The position numbers and the translations under genes were made by a program. Positions 1 through 5,825 of a stretch of DNA of 8,450 bases are shown piece by piece (the first letter of the stretch is position 1; each line of letters begins with the position of its first letter). The notes beneath the pieces are model-generated. The model was not told where the DNA came from and searched no databases. It saw only the letters and a program-made list of their open reading frames with translations. Source of the stretch: Candidatus Melainabacteria bacterium (GTDB lineage: Bacteria > Actinomycetota > Actinomycetes > Mycobacteriales > Pseudonocardiaceae). The stretch covers positions 1 to 8,450 of the forward strand of contig CAJCJE010000158.1 of NCBI GenBank assembly GCA_903970565.1, in the 5' to 3' direction.

Positions 1-841
1 TCAACGGCGCGCGCGGATCGGGCACCGCCGAGAGCAGCAGCTGGGTGTAGGGGTGTTTCGGGTTGCGCAGCACGTCCTCGGTCGGCCCGGTCTCCACGAT
101 GTGCCCGGCATACATGATCACCAGCCGGTCGGAGACATAGCGGGCGCTGGCGATGTCGTGGGTGATGTAGAGGAAGGACACGCCTTCCTTCTCGCGCAGC
201 TCCGCCATCAGGTTCAGCAGTCCGATCCGGATGGAGACGTCCAACATGGACACCGGCTCGTCGGCCAGGATCAGTTTCGGTTTCGCGGCCAGCGCCTGCG
301 CGAACCCGACCCGCTGCCGCTGTCCGCCGGAGAACTCGTAGGGATACTTCTCCAGCACGTCGGCGGCCGGGGTCAGGCCGACAACCTCCAGTACCCGTTC
401 GGCCTCGGCGCGCCGTTGCGCGGCGGACAGGTCGGCGCGGTGGAGCGTGAGGGTGCGCAGGATGCCGTGTGAGACGCGGTGGGCCGGGTTGAGCGAGCTG
501 AACGGGTCCTGGAAGACCATCGGCACTTCGCTGCGGTAGGCGAGCACGTCCTTGCGGGAGGTCATCGCCGACAGCGGTGTGTCCCGGAAGTAGATCTCAC
601 CGGAGGTCGGTTTGTAGACCATCGCCAGCAGCCGCGCGATGGTGGACTTGCCGCTGCCGCTCTCCCCCGCCAGCGCGACGATCTCGCGTTCGTTGATGGC
701 CAGGTCGGCATTGTCCACCGCGTGCAGGTTCGTCCGGGAGAACAGGTTGCCGATGGTGAAGTGCCGGGTCAGTTTCTCGGTGCGCAGCAACGGAACCGGC
801 ACCGTGGCGGGTGTGGCTTCCGGTTGGGTGGGTTCAGACAT
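1..841 (-). CDS. Dpp/Opp-type ABC transporter ATP-binding protein, second ATPase (partial, 3' end off window)
   Basis: This is the cytoplasmic ATPase that pairs with the neighbouring ATPase to power the importer. Reading from the ATG at 841 gives 280 codons open to the window edge, so the C-terminus is missing. Visible motifs are Walker A GESGSGKST (residues 59-67), a Q-loop MVFQDPFSSLNP around Q111, the ABC signature SGGQRQR (171-177), Walker B ILADEP (191-196) and the H-loop ITHD with H228. After Walker B it reads VSMLD instead of the usual TSALD, and after the H-loop ASARY. From memory, both variants recur in Opp-like importers of oligosaccharides. The start overlaps the stop of the upstream ATPase by 8 bp (ATGTCTGA), and a purine-rich SD (AAGGGGG) lies 6 nt upstream, so translation is probably coupled. 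The TCA at positions 1-3 is not an in-frame stop. The family assignment is very secure; the substrate is inferred. Confidence 0.95.
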   Translation of the reverse strand, partial: MSEPTQPEATPATVPVPLLRTEKLTRHFTIGNLFSRTNLHAVDNADLAINEREIVALAGESGSGKSTIARLLAMVYKPTSGEIYFRDTPLSAMTSRKDVLAYRSEVPMVFQDPFSSLNPAHRVSHGILRTLTLHRADLSAAQRRAEAERVLEVVGLTPAADVLEKYPYEFSGGQRQRVGFAQALAAKPKLILADEPVSMLDVSIRIGLLNLMAELREKEGVSFLYITHDIASARYVSDRLVIMYAGHIVETGPTEDVLRNPKHPYTQLLLSAVPDPRAPL

Positions 842-1826
842 GGACTTCCCCCTTCGCATACAGCAGACAGCGCACCGCGACCTCGCCGACGGTGTAGAGG
901 GCCGGTTTCGTGTCGTGGCAGCGCGGCATGACGACCGGGCAGCGCGGCGCGAACCGGCAGCCGGGCGGCGGGTCGAGCAGCGCGGGCGGATTGCCGGGGA
1001 TGCCGGTCATGTGCACGCGCGGGCCACGAATGGACGGGAACGCCTCCAGCAGACCCTTGCTGTAGGGGTGGGCCGGGGAGTCGAACACCGAGCGGGTCTC
1101 GCCCGCTTCGGCGATCTGCCCCGCGTACATCACGATCAGCCGGTCGGAGAAGTGGCTGACCAGCGACATGTCGTGGGTGACGAAGATGACCGCGAAACCC
1201 AGCTGCTGCTGCAACTCCTTGATCTGCACCATCAGCGACCGCTGCGCGACCACGTCCAGCGCGGAGGTCGGCTCGTCCATGATGATCAGGTCCGGGGTGA
1301 ACAGCAGCGCCATCGCGATCATCGCGCGCTGCCGCATCCCGCCGGAGAGCTGGTGCGGGTAGCTCTTCACGTGCACCGGGTCGATGCCGACCAGCCGCAG
1401 CACCTCGGCGGAGCGTTGCCTGATCTTCTCCCGCGACCAGTTCTGGTGGGCCCTGATCGCGTCCTTGAACTGCGCGCCGATCGTCTTCACCGGGTTGAAG
1501 GCGTTCATCGCGCTCTGCATGACCACCGACAGGTCCTGCCAGCGGGAGGCGGCGAGCAGCTTGTCGGTCATGCCGACCAGGTTGTTGCCCTTGAACACGA
1601 CCTCGCCGCCGGTGATCGCGGCTGGCGCGGAGAGCAGTTGGGCGATGGCGAACAGCAGCGTGGACTTGCCGCAGCCGGATTCGCCGACGATGCCGAGGAA
1701 TTCGCCCTTCGCCAGGTCGAAGCTGACCCGCTCGACCGCGCCGACGGACCCCCGCGCGACGGCGTACTCGACGACGAGGTCGCGGACCTGAAGAATCTGG
1801 CTGTCAGGAGCGGGTTCGTGTGACAC
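834..1826 (-). CDS. Dpp/Opp-type ABC transporter ATP-binding protein, first ATPase (DppD-like)
   Basis: A complete 330-residue ATPase of the DppD/OppD type that energises uptake at the inner face of the membrane. Motifs are Walker A GESGCGKST (48-56), Q104 in the Q-loop VVMQSAMNAFNP, the signature LSGGMRQ (160-166), Walker B LIIMDEP (180-186) followed by TSALD, and H218 in FVTHD. The C-terminal oligopeptide-transporter domain carries four cysteines, C290, C296, C303 and C320 (GCRFAPRC, PRC, VRC). This pattern resembles the cluster reported to hold 4Fe-4S in mycobacterial DppD. The GTG start at 1826 is supported by GGAGG at 1831-1835 with a 4-nt spacer. The start lies 23 bp inside the end of the upstream permease gene, and the 3' end overlaps the next ATPase by 8 bp. 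The Q-loop differs from the common QDPxxSLNP, a change I associate with carbohydrate-type members. Family certain, substrate inferred. Confidence 0.96.
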   Translation of the reverse strand: MSHEPAPDSQILQVRDLVVEYAVARGSVGAVERVSFDLAKGEFLGIVGESGCGKSTLLFAIAQLLSAPAAITGGEVVFKGNNLVGMTDKLLAASRWQDLSVVMQSAMNAFNPVKTIGAQFKDAIRAHQNWSREKIRQRSAEVLRLVGIDPVHVKSYPHQLSGGMRQRAMIAMALLFTPDLIIMDEPTSALDVVAQRSLMVQIKELQQQLGFAVIFVTHDMSLVSHFSDRLIVMYAGQIAEAGETRSVFDSPAHPYSKGLLEAFPSIRGPRVHMTGIPGNPPALLDPPPGCRFAPRCPVVMPRCHDTKPALYTVGEVAVRCLLYAKGEVHV

Positions 1827-2775
1827 GTATCCTCCGAACCGGGCGTAGGGCGGGGTTGCTGATCTCGTCGAAGGCGTTGTTCAACAACGCGAACGCGGTG
1901 CCGAGTGCGGCGATGCACAGGCCGGGCACGGTCGCCCACAGGTACTGGCCGGTTTGCAGGGCCTCGTTGTTCTGCGCCCAGTAGAGCATCGTGCCCCAGT
2001 CGACGCTGCTGGTGTTGCCCAGACCGAGGAATTCCAGCCCGGCCGCGGTCAGCACCGAATACAGCGCCGCGGACAGGAAGTTCGCCACGATCAGCGAGGT
2101 CATCGTCGGCAGCAGTTCGAAGACGATGATGTAGGAGCGGCGTTCACCCCGGACCTTCGCCGCTTGCAGGAAGTCCCGGTTGCGCAGGGACAGCGCCTGG
2201 GAGCGCAGTTGCCGGGCGCCGTAGGACCAGCCGGTGACCACCAGCACGATGATCAGCACGGTGAGGCTGTGCTGGTTGGCGTAGGCGGCGATCACGATGA
2301 CCAGCGGCAGCGTGGGGATGACCAGGAAGACGTCGGTGAACAGGTTCAGGATGTCATCGGCGATCCCGCCCAGGTACGCGGCGCTGACCCCGATCAGCAC
2401 CGACAGCACGGTGGCGAACAGGCCGGCGACGACGGCGATCACCAGCACCGGCCGGGTGCCCCAGACCACCTCGGCGAGGATGTCCTGGCCGTAGGCGGTG
2501 GTGCCCAACAGATGCGAGCCGCTCGGGCCGGCGGAGCGCGCGTAGACCTCCGCGCCGGGATCGCCGGGAAACAGCCACTGCGGGATGATCGCCAGGATCA
2601 GGAACACGCCGAGCATGATCGCGCCGACCATCGCCTTGCGGTTGGAGCGGATCGCCCGCAGCAGGGCGCCTCGGGAGCGGCGCGGCCGGTCGGGGTGCTC
2701 GCCGGCGGGCAGCGCCGTCGGGATCTCGGTGACGGTCGGGTCGCCGATGCCGGCTGAGGTGACGGGGGTCGCCAT
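1804..2775 (-). CDS. Dpp/Opp-type ABC transporter permease (DppC-like)
   Basis: A 323-residue integral membrane permease, the second half of the transmembrane channel. It has a polar, probably disordered N-terminal tail of about 35 residues, then a basic stretch and a first membrane helix near 48-66. The motif HLLGTTAYGQDI (89-99 region) follows in the place where DppC/OppC proteins carry the HPLGTDxxGRD loop. Further hydrophobic helices lie near 108-136, 148-166, 170-186, 225-250 and 280-300. The EAA coupling loop that contacts the ATPases is DFLQAAKVRGERRSYIIVFELLP, roughly 201-223, split here only by residue context: Q replaces the usual E in EAA while the central G is kept. The ATG at 2775 lies 3 bp after the stop of the upstream permease. 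GAGG sits 6 nt before it, overlapping that gene's end. The C-terminal tail is basic and ends within the next gene's start. Confidence 0.95.
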   Translation of the reverse strand: MATPVTSAGIGDPTVTEIPTALPAGEHPDRPRRSRGALLRAIRSNRKAMVGAIMLGVFLILAIIPQWLFPGDPGAEVYARSAGPSGSHLLGTTAYGQDILAEVVWGTRPVLVIAVVAGLFATVLSVLIGVSAAYLGGIADDILNLFTDVFLVIPTLPLVIVIAAYANQHSLTVLIIVLVVTGWSYGARQLRSQALSLRNRDFLQAAKVRGERRSYIIVFELLPTMTSLIVANFLSAALYSVLTAAGLEFLGLGNTSSVDWGTMLYWAQNNEALQTGQYLWATVPGLCIAALGTAFALLNNAFDEISNPALRPVRRIRVTRTRS

Positions 2776-2778
2776 GCC

Positions 2779-3759
2779 TTACCTCGCACTCCTCGTTCGG
2801 GGGTCCAGCAACGCGGTCGCGATGTCGGCGAGCAGCACCGCGACCAGCACCGCGACGGTGATCAGCAGGAACAGGCACTGCATCAGTGGGAAGTCCTCGT
2901 TCTGCACGGCCTGGATGAGCTGGAAACCGACCCCCGGATAGTTGAAGACGTCCTCGACGAGCACCGCGCCGGAGACCACGAAACCCAGTGACATGGCGAA
3001 ACCGGTCAGGTTGGGCAGGATCGAGTTGCGCGCGGCGTAGTCGAACATGATCCGGCGCGAGGGCAGGCCCTTGGCGCGCGCCATCCGGATGTAGTCCTCG
3101 GCCAGGGTGGTGACCATCGTGTTGCGCATGGTCAGTACCCAGGTCCCGACCGAGGTGATCAGGATCGCCGCGGCCGGCAGGATCGCGTGTTCGATCGCGT
3201 TGCCGATGAACTGCGCGGTGAACCCGACGTTGATGCCGGGATCGACCCCGAGCGCCACCGGCAGCCACGGGTTGACCTCGGCGAAGATGATGATCAGCAT
3301 CATGCCGACCCAGAAGTAGGGCAGGCCGGTGCCGATCACGAACAGCGGCGGCAGGATGCCGTCGGCCTTGCCGCCGCGCTTCCACGCGGCGATGGTGCCG
3401 ATGCCGGTGCCGATGACGAACGCGATGAGCGTGGTGACGCCGACCAGGATCAGCGTCCACGGGATCGCCGCGGCCACGATCTGCGACACCGGTTGGAAGG
3501 ACTCCACCGACACCCCGAAGTTCAGGGTCAGCGTGTTGCCGAGGTAGGTGACGTACTGGCCGATGACGCTCTGGCCGGTGTCGATGCCCAGGGACACCTC
3601 GATGGCCTTGAGCGTGGTGGCCGAGATGTGGCCGTGGAAGCGGGCCATGATCGCGGTGGCCGGGGACCCCGGCATCAGCCGGGGAATCAGGAAGTTGATC
3701 GTCAGGGCGGCCCACAGGGTGAGCACGAAGAAACCCAGGCGACGGAGTAGATACCTCAT
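2779..3759 (-). CDS. Dpp/Opp-type ABC transporter permease (DppB-like)
   Basis: A 326-residue inner-membrane permease. The N-terminus MRYLLRRLGFFVLTLW is the standard beginning of DppB/OppB proteins, with the first helix near 8-26. A periplasmic segment of about 70 residues follows, then helices near 99-122, 136-162, 188-212, 252-268 and 293-313. The EAA-type coupling loop is near 220-250, with EDYIRMARAKGLP and AARNSILPN as recognisable halves. ILPN followed by TGFAMSLG and LVEDVFNYPGVGF is the conserved end of this permease class. I place the start at the ATG at 3759 because GAGGTGG lies 4 nt upstream (3764-3770). A GTG at 3786 would add nine residues without family support. The gene follows the binding-protein gene after a 104-bp gap and precedes the second permease by 3 bp. 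Confidence 0.95.
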   Translation of the reverse strand: MRYLLRRLGFFVLTLWAALTINFLIPRLMPGSPATAIMARFHGHISATTLKAIEVSLGIDTGQSVIGQYVTYLGNTLTLNFGVSVESFQPVSQIVAAAIPWTLILVGVTTLIAFVIGTGIGTIAAWKRGGKADGILPPLFVIGTGLPYFWVGMMLIIIFAEVNPWLPVALGVDPGINVGFTAQFIGNAIEHAILPAAAILITSVGTWVLTMRNTMVTTLAEDYIRMARAKGLPSRRIMFDYAARNSILPNLTGFAMSLGFVVSGAVLVEDVFNYPGVGFQLIQAVQNEDFPLMQCLFLLITVAVLVAVLLADIATALLDPRTRSAR

Positions 3760-3863
3760 GGGGCCACCTCGCTGGCGCTCGGCCACACCGTGAACGCTCC
3801 CAGCGCTGGCCGGTTCCTGTTACTCACCCTGTGGACCTCTCGACGGAAGGGGAAACGCCGGGA
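3760..3863 (-). other. Intercistronic gap between binding protein and first permease
   Basis: This 104-bp gap is the only sizeable one in the transporter operon. It contains a perfect 10-bp palindrome, CCAGCGCTGG (3800-3809), and a 6-bp inverted repeat, CGGCCA/TGGCCG (3780-3785 and 3807-3812), that could close a larger stem. There is no T-run for intrinsic termination. Secondary structure at this position in binding-protein operons often lets the lipoprotein be made in excess of the membrane parts, by partial termination or by protection of the upstream mRNA. That role is inference here. No convincing gene was found in it. Confidence 0.4.
3764..3770 (-). promoter_or_regulatory. Ribosome binding site of the DppB-like permease
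   Basis: GAGGTGG on the minus strand, 4 nt before the ATG at 3759. It decides between this start and the GTG at 3786, which lies upstream of the site and has no comparable SD. Confidence 0.7.
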
Positions 3864-5522
3864 CTACTTGGGTTGCAGGTGCAGCAGCACCTGGCCCATG
3901 TCGGGGTAGGCGTAGGCGGCCGGCAGTGCGTAGGGGTTCTGCTGGGTCGGCCAACCACTGAAGTTCGTGGTGTCGTACTGGAACCAGTCGACCTCCTCGG
4001 TCACCGGGATGACCGGGACCTGCTTGAGCATGACCTGTTCCAGCTGCGCGATGATCGACTTCTGGGTGGCCGGGTCGGTGGTACCGCCATAGGAGTTGAG
4101 CAGCGCGTCGGTCGCCGGGTTGTGGTAGCGCTCGAAGTTCGATGTGGCCTGCTGGCCGATCGGGGCGCTGTTGCCGGAGTAGAGCCATTCGCGCATCTCG
4201 TAGTACGGCAGCGGCCCGATCTGGGTCTCCGCGTAGTACGCGAGGTCGAAATCGCCGGTGTAGAGCTTGTTGTAGTAGTCGTTGGAAGAGAGGTTGTCCG
4301 GTGTCAGTTCGATGCCGGCGGCCTTCGCGCTCTGCACGACGGTCTGGATCGCGGCGACCCAGTCGGAGTAGCCGCCCAGGTTGAGCACGTTGAACGACAG
4401 CCGCTTGCCGGTCGCCGACACCCAGATGCCGTCCGAGCCCTTGTGGTAGCCGTCGCCCTGGAGCAGCGAGGCGACCTTGGCCGGGTTGTAGGTGTAGTCG
4501 TCGGCGGCCTTGGCGGTCGGGTCGACCCAGCTGTTGAAGGTCGGGGTGACGATGCCCAGCTGGTTGCCGGCCGGCTCGTAGCCGTACTCGCCGATGGAGG
4601 AGGCCTTGTTGCGGTCGACCGCGTAGGCCAGTGCCTGGCGCACCACCGGGTCGCTGAGGCCGGGGACGGTCTCGTTCGGGAACAGCGAGACCTGCGCGAC
4701 GGGCGGGAACCAGTAGTGGTGGTTGGGGCTCTTGTTCGCGTAGAAGGCGTCGATGTTCGGGATGAACTGGCTGCCCCACTGCGCCTGGCCGGTGGCGAGG
4801 TAGTTGTTGGCCGGGTCGTTGGAGGTGAACGCCGGGTAGAGCACCTTCCGCACCTTGGGCAGGCCGGGCTGCCAGTACTTCGTGTTCGCGGTGAAGGTGA
4901 TGTTCTGCGGGGTGCACGGGTTGACCGTGTACGCGCCGGTGCCGACCGGGTTGGAGTCGGCGAACTTCGCCGGGTCGGTCACGCTCGACCAGATGTGCCG
5001 CGGGATGATCGGCGTCTGGTCGGCGATGTAGTAGAAGTACGGCACCGCGGCCGATGTGAAGTTGAACACGACCTGGTCGCTGCCCTGCTGGGAGACGCTG
5101 GACAGCACGCTCCACAGCGAGTTCAGGTCGATGGCCGGGTTCTGCTTGAGGTAGTTGAAGGTGAACGCCACGTCGGCGGCGGTCATCGGCTTGCCGTCGT
5201 TCCACGACACGCCGTTGCGGACGGTGAAGGTCAGCGTGGTGTTGTTGTTGCTCCACGCCCACTGGGTGGCCAGCCACGGGCTGGTCCTGCTGTTCTCCAG
5301 GGTGTTGACGAAGACCAGCGGTTCGTAGACGTCACCGGTGGACAGGTAGTTCACCGAGCTGTTGAACGGGTTGAAACTGCACGTCCACAGGCCACCGCTC
5401 TCGTTGGAGATGGTCAGTGTGCCGTTCCCACCCCCGCTTGCTGCCGAGCCACCGCAGGCCGCACACACGGCGACCATCAGGCCGCCGGCAACCGCCAGCG
5501 CGAACTTTCTGAAGCGCCTCAT
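3864..5522 (-). CDS. Extracellular solute-binding protein, family 5 (lipoprotein, probable oligosaccharide binder)
   Basis: A 552-residue substrate receptor, anchored outside the cell membrane, that delivers ligand to the permeases. The N-terminus has basic MRRFRK, a hydrophobic stretch (7-19) and a lipobox-like AVCAAC ending at C23, followed by a Gly/Ser linker. Residue -3 of the lipobox is cysteine (C20), which is unusual. Mature-domain landmarks of the SBP_bac_5 family are YEPLVF (66-71), VSWNDGKPMTAADVAFTF (105-122), the NPVGTGAYTV segment (191-200) and DPVVRQALAYAVDR (291-304). Besides C20 and C23 the only cysteines are C48 and C203, a possible disulfide. The protein is rich in Trp and Tyr (for example HHYWFPP at 268-274), fitting a sugar-stacking cleft, but this is suggestive only. 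The ATG at 5522 is supported by GAAGGA 8 nt upstream. It is the first gene of the operon and has a long leader. Peptides remain a possible ligand. Confidence 0.95.
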   Translation of the reverse strand: MRRFRKFALAVAGGLMVAVCAACGGSAASGGGNGTLTISNESGGLWTCSFNPFNSSVNYLSTGDVYEPLVFVNTLENSRTSPWLATQWAWSNNNTTLTFTVRNGVSWNDGKPMTAADVAFTFNYLKQNPAIDLNSLWSVLSSVSQQGSDQVVFNFTSAAVPYFYYIADQTPIIPRHIWSSVTDPAKFADSNPVGTGAYTVNPCTPQNITFTANTKYWQPGLPKVRKVLYPAFTSNDPANNYLATGQAQWGSQFIPNIDAFYANKSPNHHYWFPPVAQVSLFPNETVPGLSDPVVRQALAYAVDRNKASSIGEYGYEPAGNQLGIVTPTFNSWVDPTAKAADDYTYNPAKVASLLQGDGYHKGSDGIWVSATGKRLSFNVLNLGGYSDWVAAIQTVVQSAKAAGIELTPDNLSSNDYYNKLYTGDFDLAYYAETQIGPLPYYEMREWLYSGNSAPIGQQATSNFERYHNPATDALLNSYGGTTDPATQKSIIAQLEQVMLKQVPVIPVTEEVDWFQYDTTNFSGWPTQQNPYALPAAYAYPDMGQVLLHLQPK

Positions 5523-5530
5523 CGGGGTTG

Positions 5531-5536
5531 TCCTTC
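5531..5536 (-). promoter_or_regulatory. Ribosome binding site of the solute-binding protein gene
   Basis: GAAGGA on the minus strand, 8 nt before the ATG at 5522. It fits the start that gives a proper lipoprotein signal peptide. Confidence 0.7.
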
Positions 5537-5546
5537 GCTATGGGGT

Positions 5547-5708
5547 TCACCGACACCACGCCGGGTGCCTGCTGTCGATCGCACGACGGGCGCGGGGACC
5601 CGGTTGCCCGGCCCGCGAACGCCCAGTGGCAAGCAGGGGCCTTCGCACGGTCGACTCAGTCGACTCGGCGTCGGTCTCCGACACCGACGGCGCACCGAGT
5701 AAGGCCAC
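5547..5708 (-). CDS. Possible small leader ORF, 53 codons (speculative)
   Basis: A GTG at 5708 is preceded by AGGAG (5714-5718) with a 5-nt spacer, one of the better SD sites in the region. It opens a 53-codon frame that begins M(V)ALLGAPSVSETDAEST and ends PAWCR, stopping 24 nt before the binding-protein ATG. The third codon is TTA, a rare codon in actinomycetes. By hand count, roughly three quarters of third positions are G or C, which does not separate it from chance in this DNA. No family is recognised, and the low-complexity, Arg-rich C-terminal half looks like non-coding translation. If translated, it could couple leader translation to binding-protein expression. Confidence 0.2.
   Translation of the reverse strand: MALLGAPSVSETDAESTESTVRRPLLATGRSRAGQPGPRARRAIDSRHPAWCR
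5650..5664. repeat. Perfect 15-bp palindrome in the transporter leader
   Basis: GTCGACT-C-AGTCGAC reads identically on both strands around its central base, so it also contains two GTCGAC hexamers 9 bp apart. It lies about 130 bp upstream of the binding-protein start. It could be a DNA-binding site for a dimeric regulator. A hairpin is unlikely, as the 1-nt centre cannot form a loop without opening several pairs. Confidence 0.5.
5669..5689 (-). repeat. Hairpin with 7-bp stem in the transporter leader
   Basis: CGTCGGT (5669-5675) pairs with ACCGACG (5683-5689) around a 7-nt loop. A competing 5-bp pairing, GTCGG with CCGAC (5670-5674 and 5678-5682), uses the same left arm. No T-run follows on either strand, so this is not a typical intrinsic terminator. 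It sits immediately next to the 15-bp palindrome. Confidence 0.4.
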
Positions 5709-5735
5709 TGCCTCTCCTGCCTGGTACTTCCCTTT

Positions 5736-5764
5736 GATTTGTTAGGAAAGTAACCTAACGAATC
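5736..5764. promoter_or_regulatory. Probable ROK operator between transporter operon and ROK regulator
   Basis: The core is a perfect inverted repeat, GTTAGG (5741-5746) and CCTAAC (5754-5759), around AAAGTAA. One mismatched pair further out, it continues as GATT (5736-5739) and AATC (5761-5764). It is one of the few AT-rich stretches in the window. It lies 61 bp before the GTG of the ROK gene at 5826 and on the promoter side of the divergent transporter operon. Palindromes with GTTAGG-type arms and an A/T centre resemble sites I associate with actinobacterial ROK regulators. Binding by the adjacent ROK protein is inferred from position. The exact -10 and -35 boxes could not be fixed. Confidence 0.7.
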
Positions 5765-5813
5765 GGCCCCCGCAAGACCCGACTTGGCAACGATCGCCGA
5801 TCCCGGGGGCCGC

Positions 5814-5820
5814 GAGGAGG
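5814..5820 (+). promoter_or_regulatory. Ribosome binding site deciding the start of the first ROK gene
   Basis: GAGGAGG ends 5 nt before the GTG at 5826. An upstream TTG at 5784 has no SD and would translate through this site, so the GTG is preferred. Confidence 0.75.
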
Positions 5821-5825
5821 AGCCC

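Larger units (their letters stand above)
5523..5735 (-). promoter_or_regulatory. Long leader of the transporter operon
   Basis: About 210 nt separate the putative operator from the binding-protein start. If the promoter overlaps the operator, the mRNA has a long structured leader. It holds a perfect 15-bp palindrome, a 7-bp hairpin and a possible short ORF, listed separately. I saw no known riboswitch consensus and no convincing -35/-10 pair in it. A promoter inside this stretch is not excluded. Confidence 0.4.

Noticed and set aside
1..3. TCA at the left edge as the stop codon of the second ATPase gene
   Set aside because: The reading frame from the ATG at 841 has its last full codon at 2-4, so this TGA is out of frame and the gene continues beyond the window.
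2354..3715. A 453-codon minus-strand frame across the two permease genes
   Set aside because: It is Arg/His/Pro/Asp-rich with no hydrophobic segments, while the permease frames over the same DNA have the expected helices and EAA loops.
3756..3827. A 23-codon minus-strand ORF whose TGA overlaps the DppB-like ATG (ATGA)
   Set aside because: The overlap would suit translational coupling, but the frame is very short, its SD (GAGAGG) is distant and it has no recognisable content. Chance occurrence is likely in a 104-bp GC-rich gap.
3831..5702. A 623-codon open frame on the plus strand opposite the binding-protein gene
   Set aside because: It is a low-complexity Val/Gly/Arg translation with no recognisable domain and lies entirely antisense to a well-supported family-5 binding protein.
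5784..5825. TTG start adding 14 residues to the first ROK protein
   Set aside because: There is no SD before it, and the strong GAGGAGG site would lie inside the coding region. GTG at 5826 fits better.
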